Of a DNA stretch of 38,011 nt, positions 20,663 to 29,537 are shown piece after piece. Position 1 is the first letter of the stretch; each line of letters starts with the position of its first letter. Under the pieces are notes generated by a model. That model made no database searches, had not been told where the DNA came from, and was given only the letters and a program-made list of their open reading frames with translations. The position numbers and the translations under genes were made by a program. The DNA is from a virus: IMG/VR virus record IMGVR_UViG_3300031951_000515, positions 1 through 38,011 of that record; one strand, written 5' to 3'.

Positions 20663-21109
20663 ATGGCTCTTGGAGTAGGAACAGTCACCGATGCACTCGC
20701 AACCCGTCCGATTTTATTCGTTTCTGATGGCCGCGTTCGCGCTACTATCGTCACTCGCATTCTCGCAGGAACCGCGCGAGATGCCGTCAACACGCCAACC
20801 ACCACGCTGCGAGGGGGAATGGTGCTCGGACAGATCACTGCTTCCAAAAAACTTGCCCAGTACAACGCGGGAGCGTCTGACGGTAGCCAAACGCCAGTCG
20901 GAATTCTCCTCGACGACGTTCGAGTCGTTGACGATTCGGGCAACAACGAAGACCAGACCGTGCGGATCCTTGTGTCGGGTGACATCCGCGCTTCGCAGTT
21001 GCTCATCCAAGGCGCTGCGTTTGTTGGGCACACCAATGAAGCGGCTGCGAGGACGGCACTGAAGGCTGTCGGCAGGTGCTTCATTTTCGATGATGAATTG
21101 CCAGCCTAG
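20663..21109 (+). CDS. Head decoration protein
   Basis: A 148-residue protein of the size and style of capsid decoration proteins: 'LGVGTVTDALATRPILFVSD', 'LRGGMVLGQITASKKLAQYN', 'QTPVGILLDDVRVVDDSGNN', 'VRILVSGDIRASQLLI'. Such proteins trimerise on the mature shell and stabilise it against DNA pressure. It sits directly before the capsid gene, as in lambda-like phages, with a shared leader element. Confidence 0.75.
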   Translation: MALGVGTVTDALATRPILFVSDGRVRATIVTRILAGTARDAVNTPTTTLRGGMVLGQITASKKLAQYNAGASDGSQTPVGILLDDVRVVDDSGNNEDQTVRILVSGDIRASQLLIQGAAFVGHTNEAAARTALKAVGRCFIFDDELPA

Positions 21110-21135
21110 TAGCTAGGCTCCAAACCACGATTTTC

Positions 21136-21159
21136 TTCTTCCGAGGGTGGCACCAAGGA
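21136..21159 (+). promoter_or_regulatory. Conserved leader element, copy 2 (capsid gene)
   Basis: Second copy of the leader element, seven bases from the capsid ATG. The two differences from copy 1 leave the central GAGGGTGGCACC intact. Confidence 0.5.
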
Positions 21160-21166
21160 TTAGAAG

Positions 21167-22318
21167 ATGCCGAACATTTTCCAGGATATTTTCAAACCGC
21201 AGGTACTCACCAAGGTTATCAGCCAACGAGTTGAGGCGTCTGGATCTCTGCTCAAAGAATTTGGTGTGCAGCCCGGCGGACCAAACGAGACGAACATGGG
21301 TCATGGGCGTTTGGGAGCGTACCACATTTTTAACAACACTTTGAAAACAGCGCAGGGGCGAGCGCCCGGAACGGCTGCTGGGCGAATGCAAATGCAGATT
21401 GCCTCCCGCGTACCGTTCGAGTACCCGCGAATGCACAGTTCGATCCCGCTCCTGGCCGAGCAAGTCAACAACATTGGACGCATTGACGATCCAGCTACGC
21501 GCGACAAAGCAGGCGCAAAGATGATCCAGATGCAGACTGGGTACCTCGCGCAACTTGCAGCCAACTGGCGAACCGCGATGCTGGTCGGGATGCTGCGTGA
21601 CAGCCTGTACTACAAGATTGTCGGCGATTCGTGGTATTGGACTTACTCCAGTTCCGGCGCGGCCGGGCAACTTCAAACGCGAGTACCCGCAGGAAACAAG
21701 AGCCAGTTGAACATGACAGGCGGTGGAAACATTCTTGCAACATCGTGGGCCACCACGGCGTCTGCCGACATTCCGAGCAACCTCTATTCGATCCATGCAG
21801 CCTTTCAGCGGTTGACGGGATCAGGGCTTGCAAAAATTGTGACCACCTCGCAAGTCTGGTCACTGGTGCTGAAAAACGACGCAGTGCAAGAGGCACACGG
21901 TACGGCGAATCAGCCTTACGAGATCATTTCGAAAGAGACAGCGAGCGGCCCAGACGGGAAGCCGGTCCAAAATTTCAAGGCTCGGTTGTCCTTCATGCCG
22001 TGGTGCGAGTGGTGCATCACCGACGAAGGTCTCGAGATCGGGGAGCCGGGGTCAGAAGTTTGGACACCGCACGTCCCTGCGAACACCGCGTTCTTTGTCG
22101 CGTCAGACACCGTGACAGGCGGATCGGACATCGAGTGCTATATCGCGGGTGAGCCCGTCGCAGAGTACGACGGCGGACCCAAGACCGAGCGATTCGGCCT
22201 GTCGGCATGGTCGCGCGAAATCAGCAACCCAACCAGCACCGAACTGTTTGTCTTGGACAACGCTTTGATGCTTCACCAAGTCCCAATGAACCTCGCAATT
22301 GGAACCGTGGTGTTCTAG
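21167..22318 (+). CDS. Major capsid protein (gpE-like)
   Basis: A 383-residue HK97-fold type capsid protein in the lambda gpE-like group. It begins 'MPNIFQDIFKPQVLTKVISQ', has 'RVPFEYPRMHSSIPLLAEQV', a long spine region, 'IVTTSQVWSLVLKNDAVQEA', and the late 'NPTSTELFVLDNALMLHQVP' strand set typical of the family's C-terminus. Genomic place (protease, decoration, capsid, head-tail genes) is classical. It forms the icosahedral shell. Confidence 0.88.
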   Translation: MPNIFQDIFKPQVLTKVISQRVEASGSLLKEFGVQPGGPNETNMGHGRLGAYHIFNNTLKTAQGRAPGTAAGRMQMQIASRVPFEYPRMHSSIPLLAEQVNNIGRIDDPATRDKAGAKMIQMQTGYLAQLAANWRTAMLVGMLRDSLYYKIVGDSWYWTYSSSGAAGQLQTRVPAGNKSQLNMTGGGNILATSWATTASADIPSNLYSIHAAFQRLTGSGLAKIVTTSQVWSLVLKNDAVQEAHGTANQPYEIISKETASGPDGKPVQNFKARLSFMPWCEWCITDEGLEIGEPGSEVWTPHVPANTAFFVASDTVTGGSDIECYIAGEPVAEYDGGPKTERFGLSAWSREISNPTSTELFVLDNALMLHQVPMNLAIGTVVF

Positions 22319-22340
22319 TTCGCGATGAAACGGAGTAGCG

Positions 22341-22835
22341 GTGGCAATTACTTGGAATTATGCGACTCCCGAAGACGTGACCAACTTCTTTGGGGACACT
22401 GGGGTAGCAGCGTTCGCTGCGCATGATCTGCGTGGTTCAGATGCCACGCTCGAGGACTGCATTGCCCAAGCCACCGACGAAATCAACCTCTACGTGCTAC
22501 GCCGCTACGAGGAAGAGGGGGTAAAGACCAACCGGATGCTGCGTCAATGGTGCGTGGTGTTGTCGGCTGTCTATCTGTGCGAACGCCGGGGAAACCCGGT
22601 CCCTGAGTCTTTGGTCGCTGAGTACCAGCGGATCGTCGAAAAGCTACCGCTCATCATGCGCGACGAGATGCGGATCCCAGGCGTTCGGCTCAAGGGAATC
22701 AACGTCCCGATGTTTAGCAACATGCACATCGATCGCCGGTACGCACGGCGGCAACAGCGGGTCGCGATCAATTCAACCAACATGCCCAAGGAACGCCCAC
22801 AAGACACGGAGATTACCCGCGTTGGCTACTACTAG
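22341..22835 (+). CDS. Head-tail connector (DUF1320/Mu gp36-like)
   Basis: A 164-residue protein from GTG 22341 (CGGAG at 22331-22335). 'ATPEDVTNFFGDTGVAAFAA' and 'IAQATDEINLYVLRRYEEEG' match the DUF1320-type head-tail adaptors, which form a ring below the portal. The C-terminal part is more basic. Located right after the capsid gene as expected. Confidence 0.75.
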   Translation: MAITWNYATPEDVTNFFGDTGVAAFAAHDLRGSDATLEDCIAQATDEINLYVLRRYEEEGVKTNRMLRQWCVVLSAVYLCERRGNPVPESLVAEYQRIVEKLPLIMRDEMRIPGVRLKGINVPMFSNMHIDRRYARRQQRVAINSTNMPKERPQDTEITRVGYY

Positions 22836-23655
22836 GGCATATTTCCGAGGCGACAAACATCAAGCAGCGGCGATGGTGCGCCGTGTTCACGCTGCGTTGG
22901 TCGGGCAAGCTCCCGACGTAGCAAACACGGCTAGAGGTGTTTTTACCGCACTAGGGTTTGCTGCACTTTCGGATATTCACGCGGACTTCGTTCGCAAGGC
23001 TCGAGGGGGTGTCGGCGAAGATGGCGTGAAATGGGCTCCCCTGAAGCCTGCGACGTTAGCCTACTCCCGGCGATTTGGACCAGGGGAAAAGACTCAACTC
23101 AAGCAGGCGGCTGGGCTAGGTCGTGGACATCGACACGCCCCAGTCGGAACCGGGCTGTTGTCGGCCGCGCAGCTTCGGCAATGGAGACTGTATTTTCGTC
23201 GCAATCTAGCATGGCTCATCACCAAGTACGATCCAGAAACAGCCAAGTCGATCGCGGCGGGCATGGCATGGAATCGCATCAAGGCCGAGGGCGGAAAAAC
23301 CAAACTCCAGGTTTACGGGAATCGCCCGCATGAAATCCTGCGCGATACAGGCGTTTTGCTAAATTCGCTGTCTCCCGGAGAACTGGGTAGCGATGGTGTT
23401 TCCTATCGACCACCGCAGCCCGATGCCGATGGCGGGCAGATTTTCAAAACGATCGCCAACGGTGTAATTGTTGGAACCAACGTCAAATACGCCGCAGCGC
23501 ACAACTGGGGCGCGCCAAAGCGGAAACTGCCAGCACGTCCCTTCTTGCCGAAAAAGTGCCCGCAAGTGTGGCTTGAGCGATGGTTGGGCGCGTTGGAGCG
23601 TGCCTTGGCAGCCGGATTGACGCGAGCCGTCAGTGAGGGGGCTCGAGGTGCTTAG
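22822..23655 (+). CDS. Virion morphogenesis / tail completion protein
   Basis: A 277-residue protein with TTG start at 22822, overlapping the previous gene by 14 bases. 'IHADFVRKARGGVGEDGVKW' followed by 'APLKPATLAYSRRFG', and 'ILRDTGVLLNSLSPGELGSD' with 'YAAAHNWGAPKRKLPARPFL' are the typical landmarks of phage virion-morphogenesis proteins (Mu G/P2 S type). It is longer than usual because of a ~90-residue insert. It likely helps join or complete the tail. Confidence 0.75.
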   Translation: MATTRAYFRGDKHQAAAMVRRVHAALVGQAPDVANTARGVFTALGFAALSDIHADFVRKARGGVGEDGVKWAPLKPATLAYSRRFGPGEKTQLKQAAGLGRGHRHAPVGTGLLSAAQLRQWRLYFRRNLAWLITKYDPETAKSIAAGMAWNRIKAEGGKTKLQVYGNRPHEILRDTGVLLNSLSPGELGSDGVSYRPPQPDADGGQIFKTIANGVIVGTNVKYAAAHNWGAPKRKLPARPFLPKKCPQVWLERWLGALERALAAGLTRAVSEGARGA

Positions 23656-24208
23656 CGCGGAACCATGCCTACTTCAAGCAGTCCAGGAGGCGGTAAAGAC
23701 CGCGCTGGGCTTGACCGACGACCAGTGTACGATCGAATCCGACGAGGATTTTGTACCACAGACAGCAGGCGATCTGCATGTGTCGATTGTTCCAGCCAGC
23801 ATCAGCCTTGGCAACGTACACCAGTCGAGCGGAACGACTCGCGATGTGGAGTACGGATGTCGCGTCAGTGTGTTTGTGCGATCGCGGGCTGTCCCTCGAG
23901 ACAAACGCCGCACGCTCTATCTCGATCAGCTTTCAGGCGTCAACGCACTGCTTGACAAGGTGGTTTACTCGGTCGACTGGAAAGCCTCGATCACTGCGCG
24001 AGCTAATCAGATTCTTGCAGCTATCACACCGACCGCAGGACCGTTTGTCGGCTATCTGCGACTAATCGCGATCGATTCGCGAGTTCGCGGCGTGGCGGTC
24101 GATACGTATGGCGCGTCGTCGCAAGCGTCGGCAAGTGGCTCCGACGTTATGGCGGGAGTGACGCGAGGCATTACGCTTGGCCGGATCCGCAGATTGGAGG
24201 CGGTATGA
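23648..24208 (+). CDS. Putative tail terminator / head-tail joining protein
   Basis: A 186-residue protein; GTG 23648 with GAGGGGG upstream is preferred, GTG 23633 is possible. 'LQAVQEAVKTALGLTDDQCT' then 'LHVSIVPASISLGNVHQSSG' and a long 'YGCRVSVFVRSRAVPRDKRR' strand set fit the small alpha/beta tail-terminator fold. Position between the tail completion and tail tube genes supports this. Direct family assignment is uncertain. Confidence 0.6.
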   Translation: MLSAEPCLLQAVQEAVKTALGLTDDQCTIESDEDFVPQTAGDLHVSIVPASISLGNVHQSSGTTRDVEYGCRVSVFVRSRAVPRDKRRTLYLDQLSGVNALLDKVVYSVDWKASITARANQILAAITPTAGPFVGYLRLIAIDSRVRGVAVDTYGASSQASASGSDVMAGVTRGITLGRIRRLEAV

Positions 24209-24570
24209 GTGGCATCAGCATCCCGCACGATCGGACGACCAAACAGCAAGTGATGGGCTACTGTCTGAATCCAGACTGCAAGCCGAACCCGCACACGAAC
24301 GATTACTTTTCGTTTGCCGTAGACCACGATCGATTTGCCTGCCCAAGGTGCGGCGCGAACAAGCCGCCGTTCGTTGGTGTGCAAGTGCTGACACATTGGC
24401 TCGTCCAAGACAACAAAGGGCCGATTGAAGGCGAAGGCGGATTGCGATGGAAAATAGCGTGCGACCAAGACCGCGCGTACTTGGCCACTTTCAGCAATCT
24501 GGAAGCGGCAACGAAGGCTTTTGAGGTGGCTAATTGTCCCGGATGTAAGAATCGGAATACAGGAGAATAA
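24205..24570 (+). CDS. Zinc-ribbon protein in the head-tail module
   Basis: A 121-residue protein overlapping the previous stop (ATGA). A four-cysteine ribbon is visible: C20/C25 ('GYCLNPDC') and C46/C49 ('ACPRCGANK'), with a third CxxC close to the C-terminus ('NCPGCKNRN'). The rest is alpha/beta. A zinc-binding protein between tail genes is unusual; it may be a morphogenesis factor or an inserted extra gene. Confidence 0.6.
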   Translation: MSGISIPHDRTTKQQVMGYCLNPDCKPNPHTNDYFSFAVDHDRFACPRCGANKPPFVGVQVLTHWLVQDNKGPIEGEGGLRWKIACDQDRAYLATFSNLEAATKAFEVANCPGCKNRNTGE

Positions 24571-24572
24571 AC

Positions 24573-25052
24573 ATGGCATTCGTAACAGGCCGATACACAG
24601 CAACCTGGAACGCGCTCGCGGTCGGGCAGACTCGCGAGGGATACAGGATCTCGCATCAATTCATGAAGCGGCTTATCCAAGGTGATAAATGGGGCGAAAC
24701 CGCGCAAGATGCTATCGTTATGGGCATGGAGGTGACGGTCGAAATGACCCTCATCGAGTTTGACGCGGCTGCGGTTCAGACGCTCATCAATCCGTACACC
24801 ACGGGTTATGCGTTTGCTGGAATCGGAAAACTCGATGTCGGCGGCAGTTTTGCAAAATCGCTGGTGCTGACCGCGATGGAAACAAACCCTGGGCCACTAC
24901 CAGCCACCATCACTCTGTATCAGACGATTCTGCACGAAAACTTCCCAGTAACTTTGTTGCAAGGACCGGATCTCCGCGAAGTTCCAATCAGACTGCGCGC
25001 GTATCCGAACATCGCGGGAACGAGCAGCGCCTCGTTCGTGGCTGCTACCTAG
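24573..25052 (+). CDS. Putative tail tube protein
   Basis: A 159-residue protein preceded by AGGAG. 'FVTGRYTATWNALAVGQTRE', 'ISHQFMKRLIQGDKWGETAQ', 'VTVEMTLIEFDAAAVQTLIN' and 'PVTLLQGPDLREVPIRLRAY' give the beta-sandwich-plus-helix pattern of tail tube subunits. They polymerise into the tube through which DNA leaves. No sheath gene is recognised, which favours a non-contractile tail. Confidence 0.7.
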   Translation: MAFVTGRYTATWNALAVGQTREGYRISHQFMKRLIQGDKWGETAQDAIVMGMEVTVEMTLIEFDAAAVQTLINPYTTGYAFAGIGKLDVGGSFAKSLVLTAMETNPGPLPATITLYQTILHENFPVTLLQGPDLREVPIRLRAYPNIAGTSSASFVAAT

Positions 25053-25056
25053 TGAA

Positions 25057-27513
25057 ATGGATGGCGCGCAGTTTCAAATTGTTTTGGTCGACGAAACCAC
25101 CTCGGGAACGTCGACCGCAACAGCGGAACCAGCGAGGCGAGAGGCCGCACCAAATCCGCCTCCCTCGCGTCCGGATCCTGCGCCACCGCTCCGTGCTGCC
25201 GTCGCACCAACGCAAACCGATCGGCCTGCAAACGTAGCCGAAACTCGTGCCACCCCGGCAAACGAGCGGGCCGATCGGGAACACACCGCAGCAAGGAGAG
25301 TCCGCCGGCCGACCGAGGGCGATGTGCGGAAAGAGTTAGTCAAGAACGTGCACGAAGCAACGAAGATCGTCTTCGACGCATCTCACTTAAAGGAAAGCCT
25401 GCATCCTTTTTTCGCTGCGATTGCCGAGTCGCAGAAAGTGTTTAATGGCGTTGTCGCAGCCGCGAAACTGCTAACTCCCCTGCGACCAAACGCAACGCCT
25501 CCAGCGCCACCACCGGCAGCAAGGGTAGAGCCTCCGACGCCAACGCCTCCAGCGCCACCACCGGCAGCAAGGGTAGAGCCTCCGACGCCAACGCCTCCAG
25601 CGCCACCACCGGCAGCAAGGGTAGAGCCTCCGACGCCAACGCCTCCAGCGCCACCACCGGCAGCAAGGGTGGAGCCTCCGACGCCAACGCCTCCAGCGAC
25701 ACCACCGGCAGCAAGGGTGGAGCCGGTATCGCCAGCGAAGCCAACAGAAACGCGCCCGGAGCCTCGAGATGAGGATGCGCTATTGGCCGCTTGGGAGGAA
25801 TACACCACCCGGACGAAACCAGACAGCCCCGCGCCGCAGCCGCAGCCGCAGAAACAGCCTGAGACGAAGCCGACTGCCACCAAGCAAGAGCCTGAGCAAC
25901 CTTTTTGGCGATCGATAGCGGCAAGCATCTCCAACCTCGTAGGAGCCAAAGACGATCCCGAACCGGCCAGAGAACCACGGCCGAAACCTTTGGGGAAGCA
26001 AGAGATTGCCGTCAAGGTGGATGCTCCGAAGCAAACTCCGGAAGACGAATATCTGTTCGGTCGCGAGAAACTGGACAACTCTCCAAATCCAAAACAGCAA
26101 GAACCAGAGAAACCAAAACCACATGCCCCTGTGATTTCATTCGGGCTCGACTCCATAAGCAAGTCAATCAGTGGTGAGATCCGAGGAGCCTTATCTTCGG
26201 TCGCATCGCTGTTTTCCAAGCGGGACAACACCCCAAAACCAGAACCTACAGCGGCAAAAACCGACGACCAGTCCAATTCTCGACGCGACAGATCGCTCGA
26301 TGAACCCAGGGCAGATACTTCCAGAAACGACGAAGTTGGCGACGAAACGCGACTCGCACAGATCGACCGAAACACCGATCCGGAGCACCTCGAGACCGCA
26401 GCCGATCGCATCGTGAAGGCAATTGAGAGTGTATGGGCCGAGAACGAAAAGACGAAACAGATCGCGGAGCAGACCGGGAACGCAAACGAGAGCCTTCATG
26501 ACAACACGCCATCGCGCATCGAAACGCCAGCCGATCCGCTTCCCGCATCTCCGATAGAAAATCGCCCGGAACCTCCCTCGAAGCAAACCCCGGAAGACGA
26601 ATTCCTGTTCGGTCGCGAGGACTCACAGGAAGTGAAGCCAAAATCCGAAGGCGATGGAGGTGGCGTGAAGCCACCCGGTCTCGCGAACAAAGCGCTCGAT
26701 GCGGTCAAGGCCGACATCCCAGTACAGGCGGGAGCAAGAGTCGAGGGAGCGGCTGTGGCAGAGGAAGCCGCCGTAGCAACGGAGGGCTCGGCAGCGATGG
26801 AAGCCGCAGCATCTCGAGCAGCGCAAGCTCTGGCGCGAATTGGCCCAGCGCTTGGCCCGGTGGCTGTCGCAGCGGGAGTGGTCGTAGGATCGCTTGCAGC
26901 GGTCGCAGCGGCAGGGTATTTGGTCTACAAAGCCTTCGATGCGATCGGAGACGCAGCCGCCAAACAAGCAGATGAACTTGCTGGCTACAGCGCAGACATC
27001 GCCAAGCAGCGCGCCGAAACCGACGTTCGGCGTCAGATGCGACTGATCGACCGAGCTAACGAGCGCGGCGAAACGCTTGCTCGCGTCGGAGATGCAAAAG
27101 ATCGCCTAGATGAAGCGATCAACAATTTAGGTGATAGAGTCACCGATCAATTTGTGGATTTGGCTGATCGTCTACTTCCCGCAGTGGAGTTACTGATTGG
27201 CGGAATAAACACCACCGCCAATTTTGTTGAGACTATTGGCACATCGTGCGGAGTCATTGAGGCGACGGTTATCGACTGGCTAAATCTACTAGGCGACGAA
27301 GCGGCGGAAGACGCCAAATGGCGTGACGCAAACGAAAAACACATGCAGAAGGTCGATAAGTTGATGGGGCGGCAAGACGCCAGGGAAAGACGCAGAGAGG
27401 AAAAGGAATTCAAGGATCCGCTGCTGAATCTGCTCCATAACGCGATGGGCGCTCCGAGGCAGATGGATCCTGCCCTAATGCAGCAACTCATTGCGCAGGC
27501 GAGGGGACTCTGA
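25057..27513 (+). CDS. Large repeat-bearing tail protein, possible tape measure
   Basis: An 818-residue protein following the tail tube gene. The first ~560 residues are mostly disordered and charged, rich in Pro, Lys, Glu and Asp, with five 16-residue repeats of the form 'TPPAPPPAARVEPPTP' at about 147-226. The motif 'KQTPEDE(Y/F)LFGRE' occurs twice (about 325 and 509). Then come an Ala-rich helix, a hydrophobic membrane-like stretch ('VAVAAGVVVGSLAAVAAAGY'), and a helical, coiled-coil-prone C-terminus. Place, length and the hydrophobic C-terminal part suit a tape-measure protein, although the disordered half is atypical. A minor structural protein is the alternative. Confidence 0.6.
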   Translation: MDGAQFQIVLVDETTSGTSTATAEPARREAAPNPPPSRPDPAPPLRAAVAPTQTDRPANVAETRATPANERADREHTAARRVRRPTEGDVRKELVKNVHEATKIVFDASHLKESLHPFFAAIAESQKVFNGVVAAAKLLTPLRPNATPPAPPPAARVEPPTPTPPAPPPAARVEPPTPTPPAPPPAARVEPPTPTPPAPPPAARVEPPTPTPPATPPAARVEPVSPAKPTETRPEPRDEDALLAAWEEYTTRTKPDSPAPQPQPQKQPETKPTATKQEPEQPFWRSIAASISNLVGAKDDPEPAREPRPKPLGKQEIAVKVDAPKQTPEDEYLFGREKLDNSPNPKQQEPEKPKPHAPVISFGLDSISKSISGEIRGALSSVASLFSKRDNTPKPEPTAAKTDDQSNSRRDRSLDEPRADTSRNDEVGDETRLAQIDRNTDPEHLETAADRIVKAIESVWAENEKTKQIAEQTGNANESLHDNTPSRIETPADPLPASPIENRPEPPSKQTPEDEFLFGREDSQEVKPKSEGDGGGVKPPGLANKALDAVKADIPVQAGARVEGAAVAEEAAVATEGSAAMEAAASRAAQALARIGPALGPVAVAAGVVVGSLAAVAAAGYLVYKAFDAIGDAAAKQADELAGYSADIAKQRAETDVRRQMRLIDRANERGETLARVGDAKDRLDEAINNLGDRVTDQFVDLADRLLPAVELLIGGINTTANFVETIGTSCGVIEATVIDWLNLLGDEAAEDAKWRDANEKHMQKVDKLMGRQDARERRREEKEFKDPLLNLLHNAMGAPRQMDPALMQQLIAQARGL
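25495..25734 (+). repeat. Five tandem 48-base repeats
   Basis: Five copies of a 48-base unit begin at 25495, 25543, 25591, 25639 and 25687. The first three are essentially identical; the last two carry GGGTGGAG in place of GGGTAGAG, and the fifth has further changes at both ends. They encode Pro/Ala repeats. Near-identity points to recent expansion by slippage or recombination, so copy number may vary between isolates. Confidence 0.9.
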
Positions 27514-29210
27514 TGCCAAACCCGCCGACCGTAGATGAACTGACGTACGAGGGAATCTCGCTTGGGATCGGTCAAAAGAGAAAAGTGTCGCTCGAGACGA
27601 TGCTGACTCCAGACGGTCGCCAGACGCAGTATCACCGAATCCAAATCGAGGTAGACGCGATCGTTTCGCCAACGGTGACATCGCCGAATGGAACGGCGAC
27701 CGAACTTCGTGCGAAGCTCACGCGGAACGGCGGGCGACTCAAAGCGACAAACATCGGGCTAGGGTTCGACCTGGACGTGGGTGGTAGTGCGTCCGTCAAG
27801 GATGTTCTTGGAGGACCATTCCCCCGACTGCTCCACTTCCAGCCGTTGGGCGCGCAGGATTACACCTCGGCGATCGAAGTACATTGGGTCGTCGAACTGA
27901 ACGTGCTATTCAATGAATCGGAAGGGATAACGAGCGATGAAATAGCGGCATTCACCTATGCGCAGTCGTACTCGATAGACAACGGAGGGTGGACAACTCG
28001 CACAACCAACGGAACACTAGTAGTCCGGAAGGAATTTGTCTCCCCAAACCGCATCGCGCACAACGCTGACAGTCATCGCGATGAGATTAAGATCGTCAAG
28101 CCGATAGGGTACGAGCGTCGTCAGCAATACAGCCTGTCGGAAGATAAGGCGACTCTGACCTTCTCGATTGTCGACACGCAAATCAAGACCAGGAATCCGT
28201 ATCCGCCAGGAGTGGTCGAAATCGAGGCGACACACGCCGTTTCCAAAACGCTGTCGCAGATGGCGACAACGCAGCATAGGATTAGCGTGCGAGTGGAAAT
28301 TGCAGCAGATCAGCCGACCATTTACGCTTGGTTCGTGGCACAGCAAGTCATTTTGAAACGCATTTTTTTTGCGAGGCAGCAGGGTCTCGACACGTTAATC
28401 GAAAGCATCGAGGTCGAGGAGGAGATTTTTGGGCTCGCGCTGCATGTGTCCGTGGCTTACAGAACGCTGAACGACGTTGACGAATGGTTGGCAAAAAGCG
28501 GGATTTTCCAGCCCGTCGAGTTGCGATGGGATCCGTGGGAAGTTTCGATGCACCACATTGAGGAGCCAAGGGGGATCAGCAACCTAACGCCAGATCCAAT
28601 TGCGCAGGATCTATTGGTAAACATGAATTACCCGTCGCTTCCGGTAATTCGCGATGAGCACGACTATCACATCGATCCTACAGTGACTCAGCCCGAGCAC
28701 CTGTGCAATCCTCTTCCTCCTCCGGAAAACTCCTGGGCGCATTTCGAAGCCTCTATCGATTTGTATCAATACGGCGTAGAGCGCGATCACTGGGTGCCAA
28801 CGGGTCCGGAAGCTATCGAAGATGGCGTGGTAAGCTTCAATGAACTCAAAAAACTAGGCCGGGACACACGCGCGGAAATTCCGGCAATCCTCGCGAAGAA
28901 TCCAGGGTACGCAAACACGCTGGTATATCGCGGCACTGCGATCCGCGTTGGCTATGACATCCCCATGCCCAAGCTGGTGGTTCCAGGCGCAAAACTTTCT
29001 TGCATCGACAAGTCGTTTAAGCCGACGTGCCTAGGAATTTTCTATTGCCAGCCTGTGTACGCGGCAAAGTGGGAAATCCTGTACCAACTCCAGGATCTTC
29101 CAGCATCGATGGATACATCACGAAAAACCGATGGGAGCGGCTACGGTGGCACGCTCAGTTCGGGCACGGGCGGTACCGGAACACCCCCGCAGACCCCTAA
29201 TGTTCCGTAG
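27513..29210 (+). CDS. Putative tail/baseplate protein, 565 aa
   Basis: A 565-residue beta-rich protein starting in the previous stop (TGATG). It contains alternating strand-like segments ('HRIQIEVDAIVSPTVTSPNG', 'AIEVHWVVELNVLFNESEG', 'LTFSIVDTQIKTRNPYPPGV'), a helical-strand middle ('KRIFFARQQGLDTLIESIEV'), and a Gly/Thr/Pro tail. No enzyme motif recognised. By position it may belong to the tail tip or baseplate hub. The best match would need a structure-based search. Confidence 0.55.
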   Translation: MPNPPTVDELTYEGISLGIGQKRKVSLETMLTPDGRQTQYHRIQIEVDAIVSPTVTSPNGTATELRAKLTRNGGRLKATNIGLGFDLDVGGSASVKDVLGGPFPRLLHFQPLGAQDYTSAIEVHWVVELNVLFNESEGITSDEIAAFTYAQSYSIDNGGWTTRTTNGTLVVRKEFVSPNRIAHNADSHRDEIKIVKPIGYERRQQYSLSEDKATLTFSIVDTQIKTRNPYPPGVVEIEATHAVSKTLSQMATTQHRISVRVEIAADQPTIYAWFVAQQVILKRIFFARQQGLDTLIESIEVEEEIFGLALHVSVAYRTLNDVDEWLAKSGIFQPVELRWDPWEVSMHHIEEPRGISNLTPDPIAQDLLVNMNYPSLPVIRDEHDYHIDPTVTQPEHLCNPLPPPENSWAHFEASIDLYQYGVERDHWVPTGPEAIEDGVVSFNELKKLGRDTRAEIPAILAKNPGYANTLVYRGTAIRVGYDIPMPKLVVPGAKLSCIDKSFKPTCLGIFYCQPVYAAKWEILYQLQDLPASMDTSRKTDGSGYGGTLSSGTGGTGTPPQTPNVP

Positions 29211-29225
29211 TTAAAGGATGCGATT

Positions 29226-29537
29226 GTGGCACAAATTGATCTTACTTCCGAATCGTTCTCTGTCTCGTACAAACGTGACGGGCAAGAGCGCAACGCAACA
29301 CTCGACGTGCTCGAGATGCGGCTAGTGTTCGAAGATTTGGAACGCAAGCACGCACTCGAACGGCGCGATGGGCAAGTGTACGCGACGCGCGCGTTCCTGT
29401 CTGACGTGGCAAGCGAGTTGCAGAAGATGGGAGTCGACGGCGCGACTGTCTCCGAGGCGTTCCAAATCTGGACGAAATTGGGATCCGTCATCGAAGCAAT
29501 AAAAAAAAATACGAACGGAGAATCCGGCTCGGAGTAG
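29226..29537 (+). CDS. Tail assembly chaperone-like protein (short, gpG-like product)
   Basis: A 103-residue product from GTG 29226. 'FEDLERKHALERRDGQVYAT' and 'RAFLSDVASELQKMGVDGAT' look like the small helical chaperones that coat the tape-measure protein. Near its end the gene runs through nine A (29501-29509) and stops at 29537. Two proteins can come from this gene: this short one and a frameshifted longer one. Confidence 0.62.
   Translation: MAQIDLTSESFSVSYKRDGQERNATLDVLEMRLVFEDLERKHALERRDGQVYATRAFLSDVASELQKMGVDGATVSEAFQIWTKLGSVIEAIKKNTNGESGSE

Noticed and set aside
25383-26411. Long minus-strand open frame (342 codons)
   Set aside because: It is antisense to the repeat-rich tail gene. 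Its Gly/Ala/Val repeats are the mirror of the 48-base repeats, and every neighbour is on the + strand.
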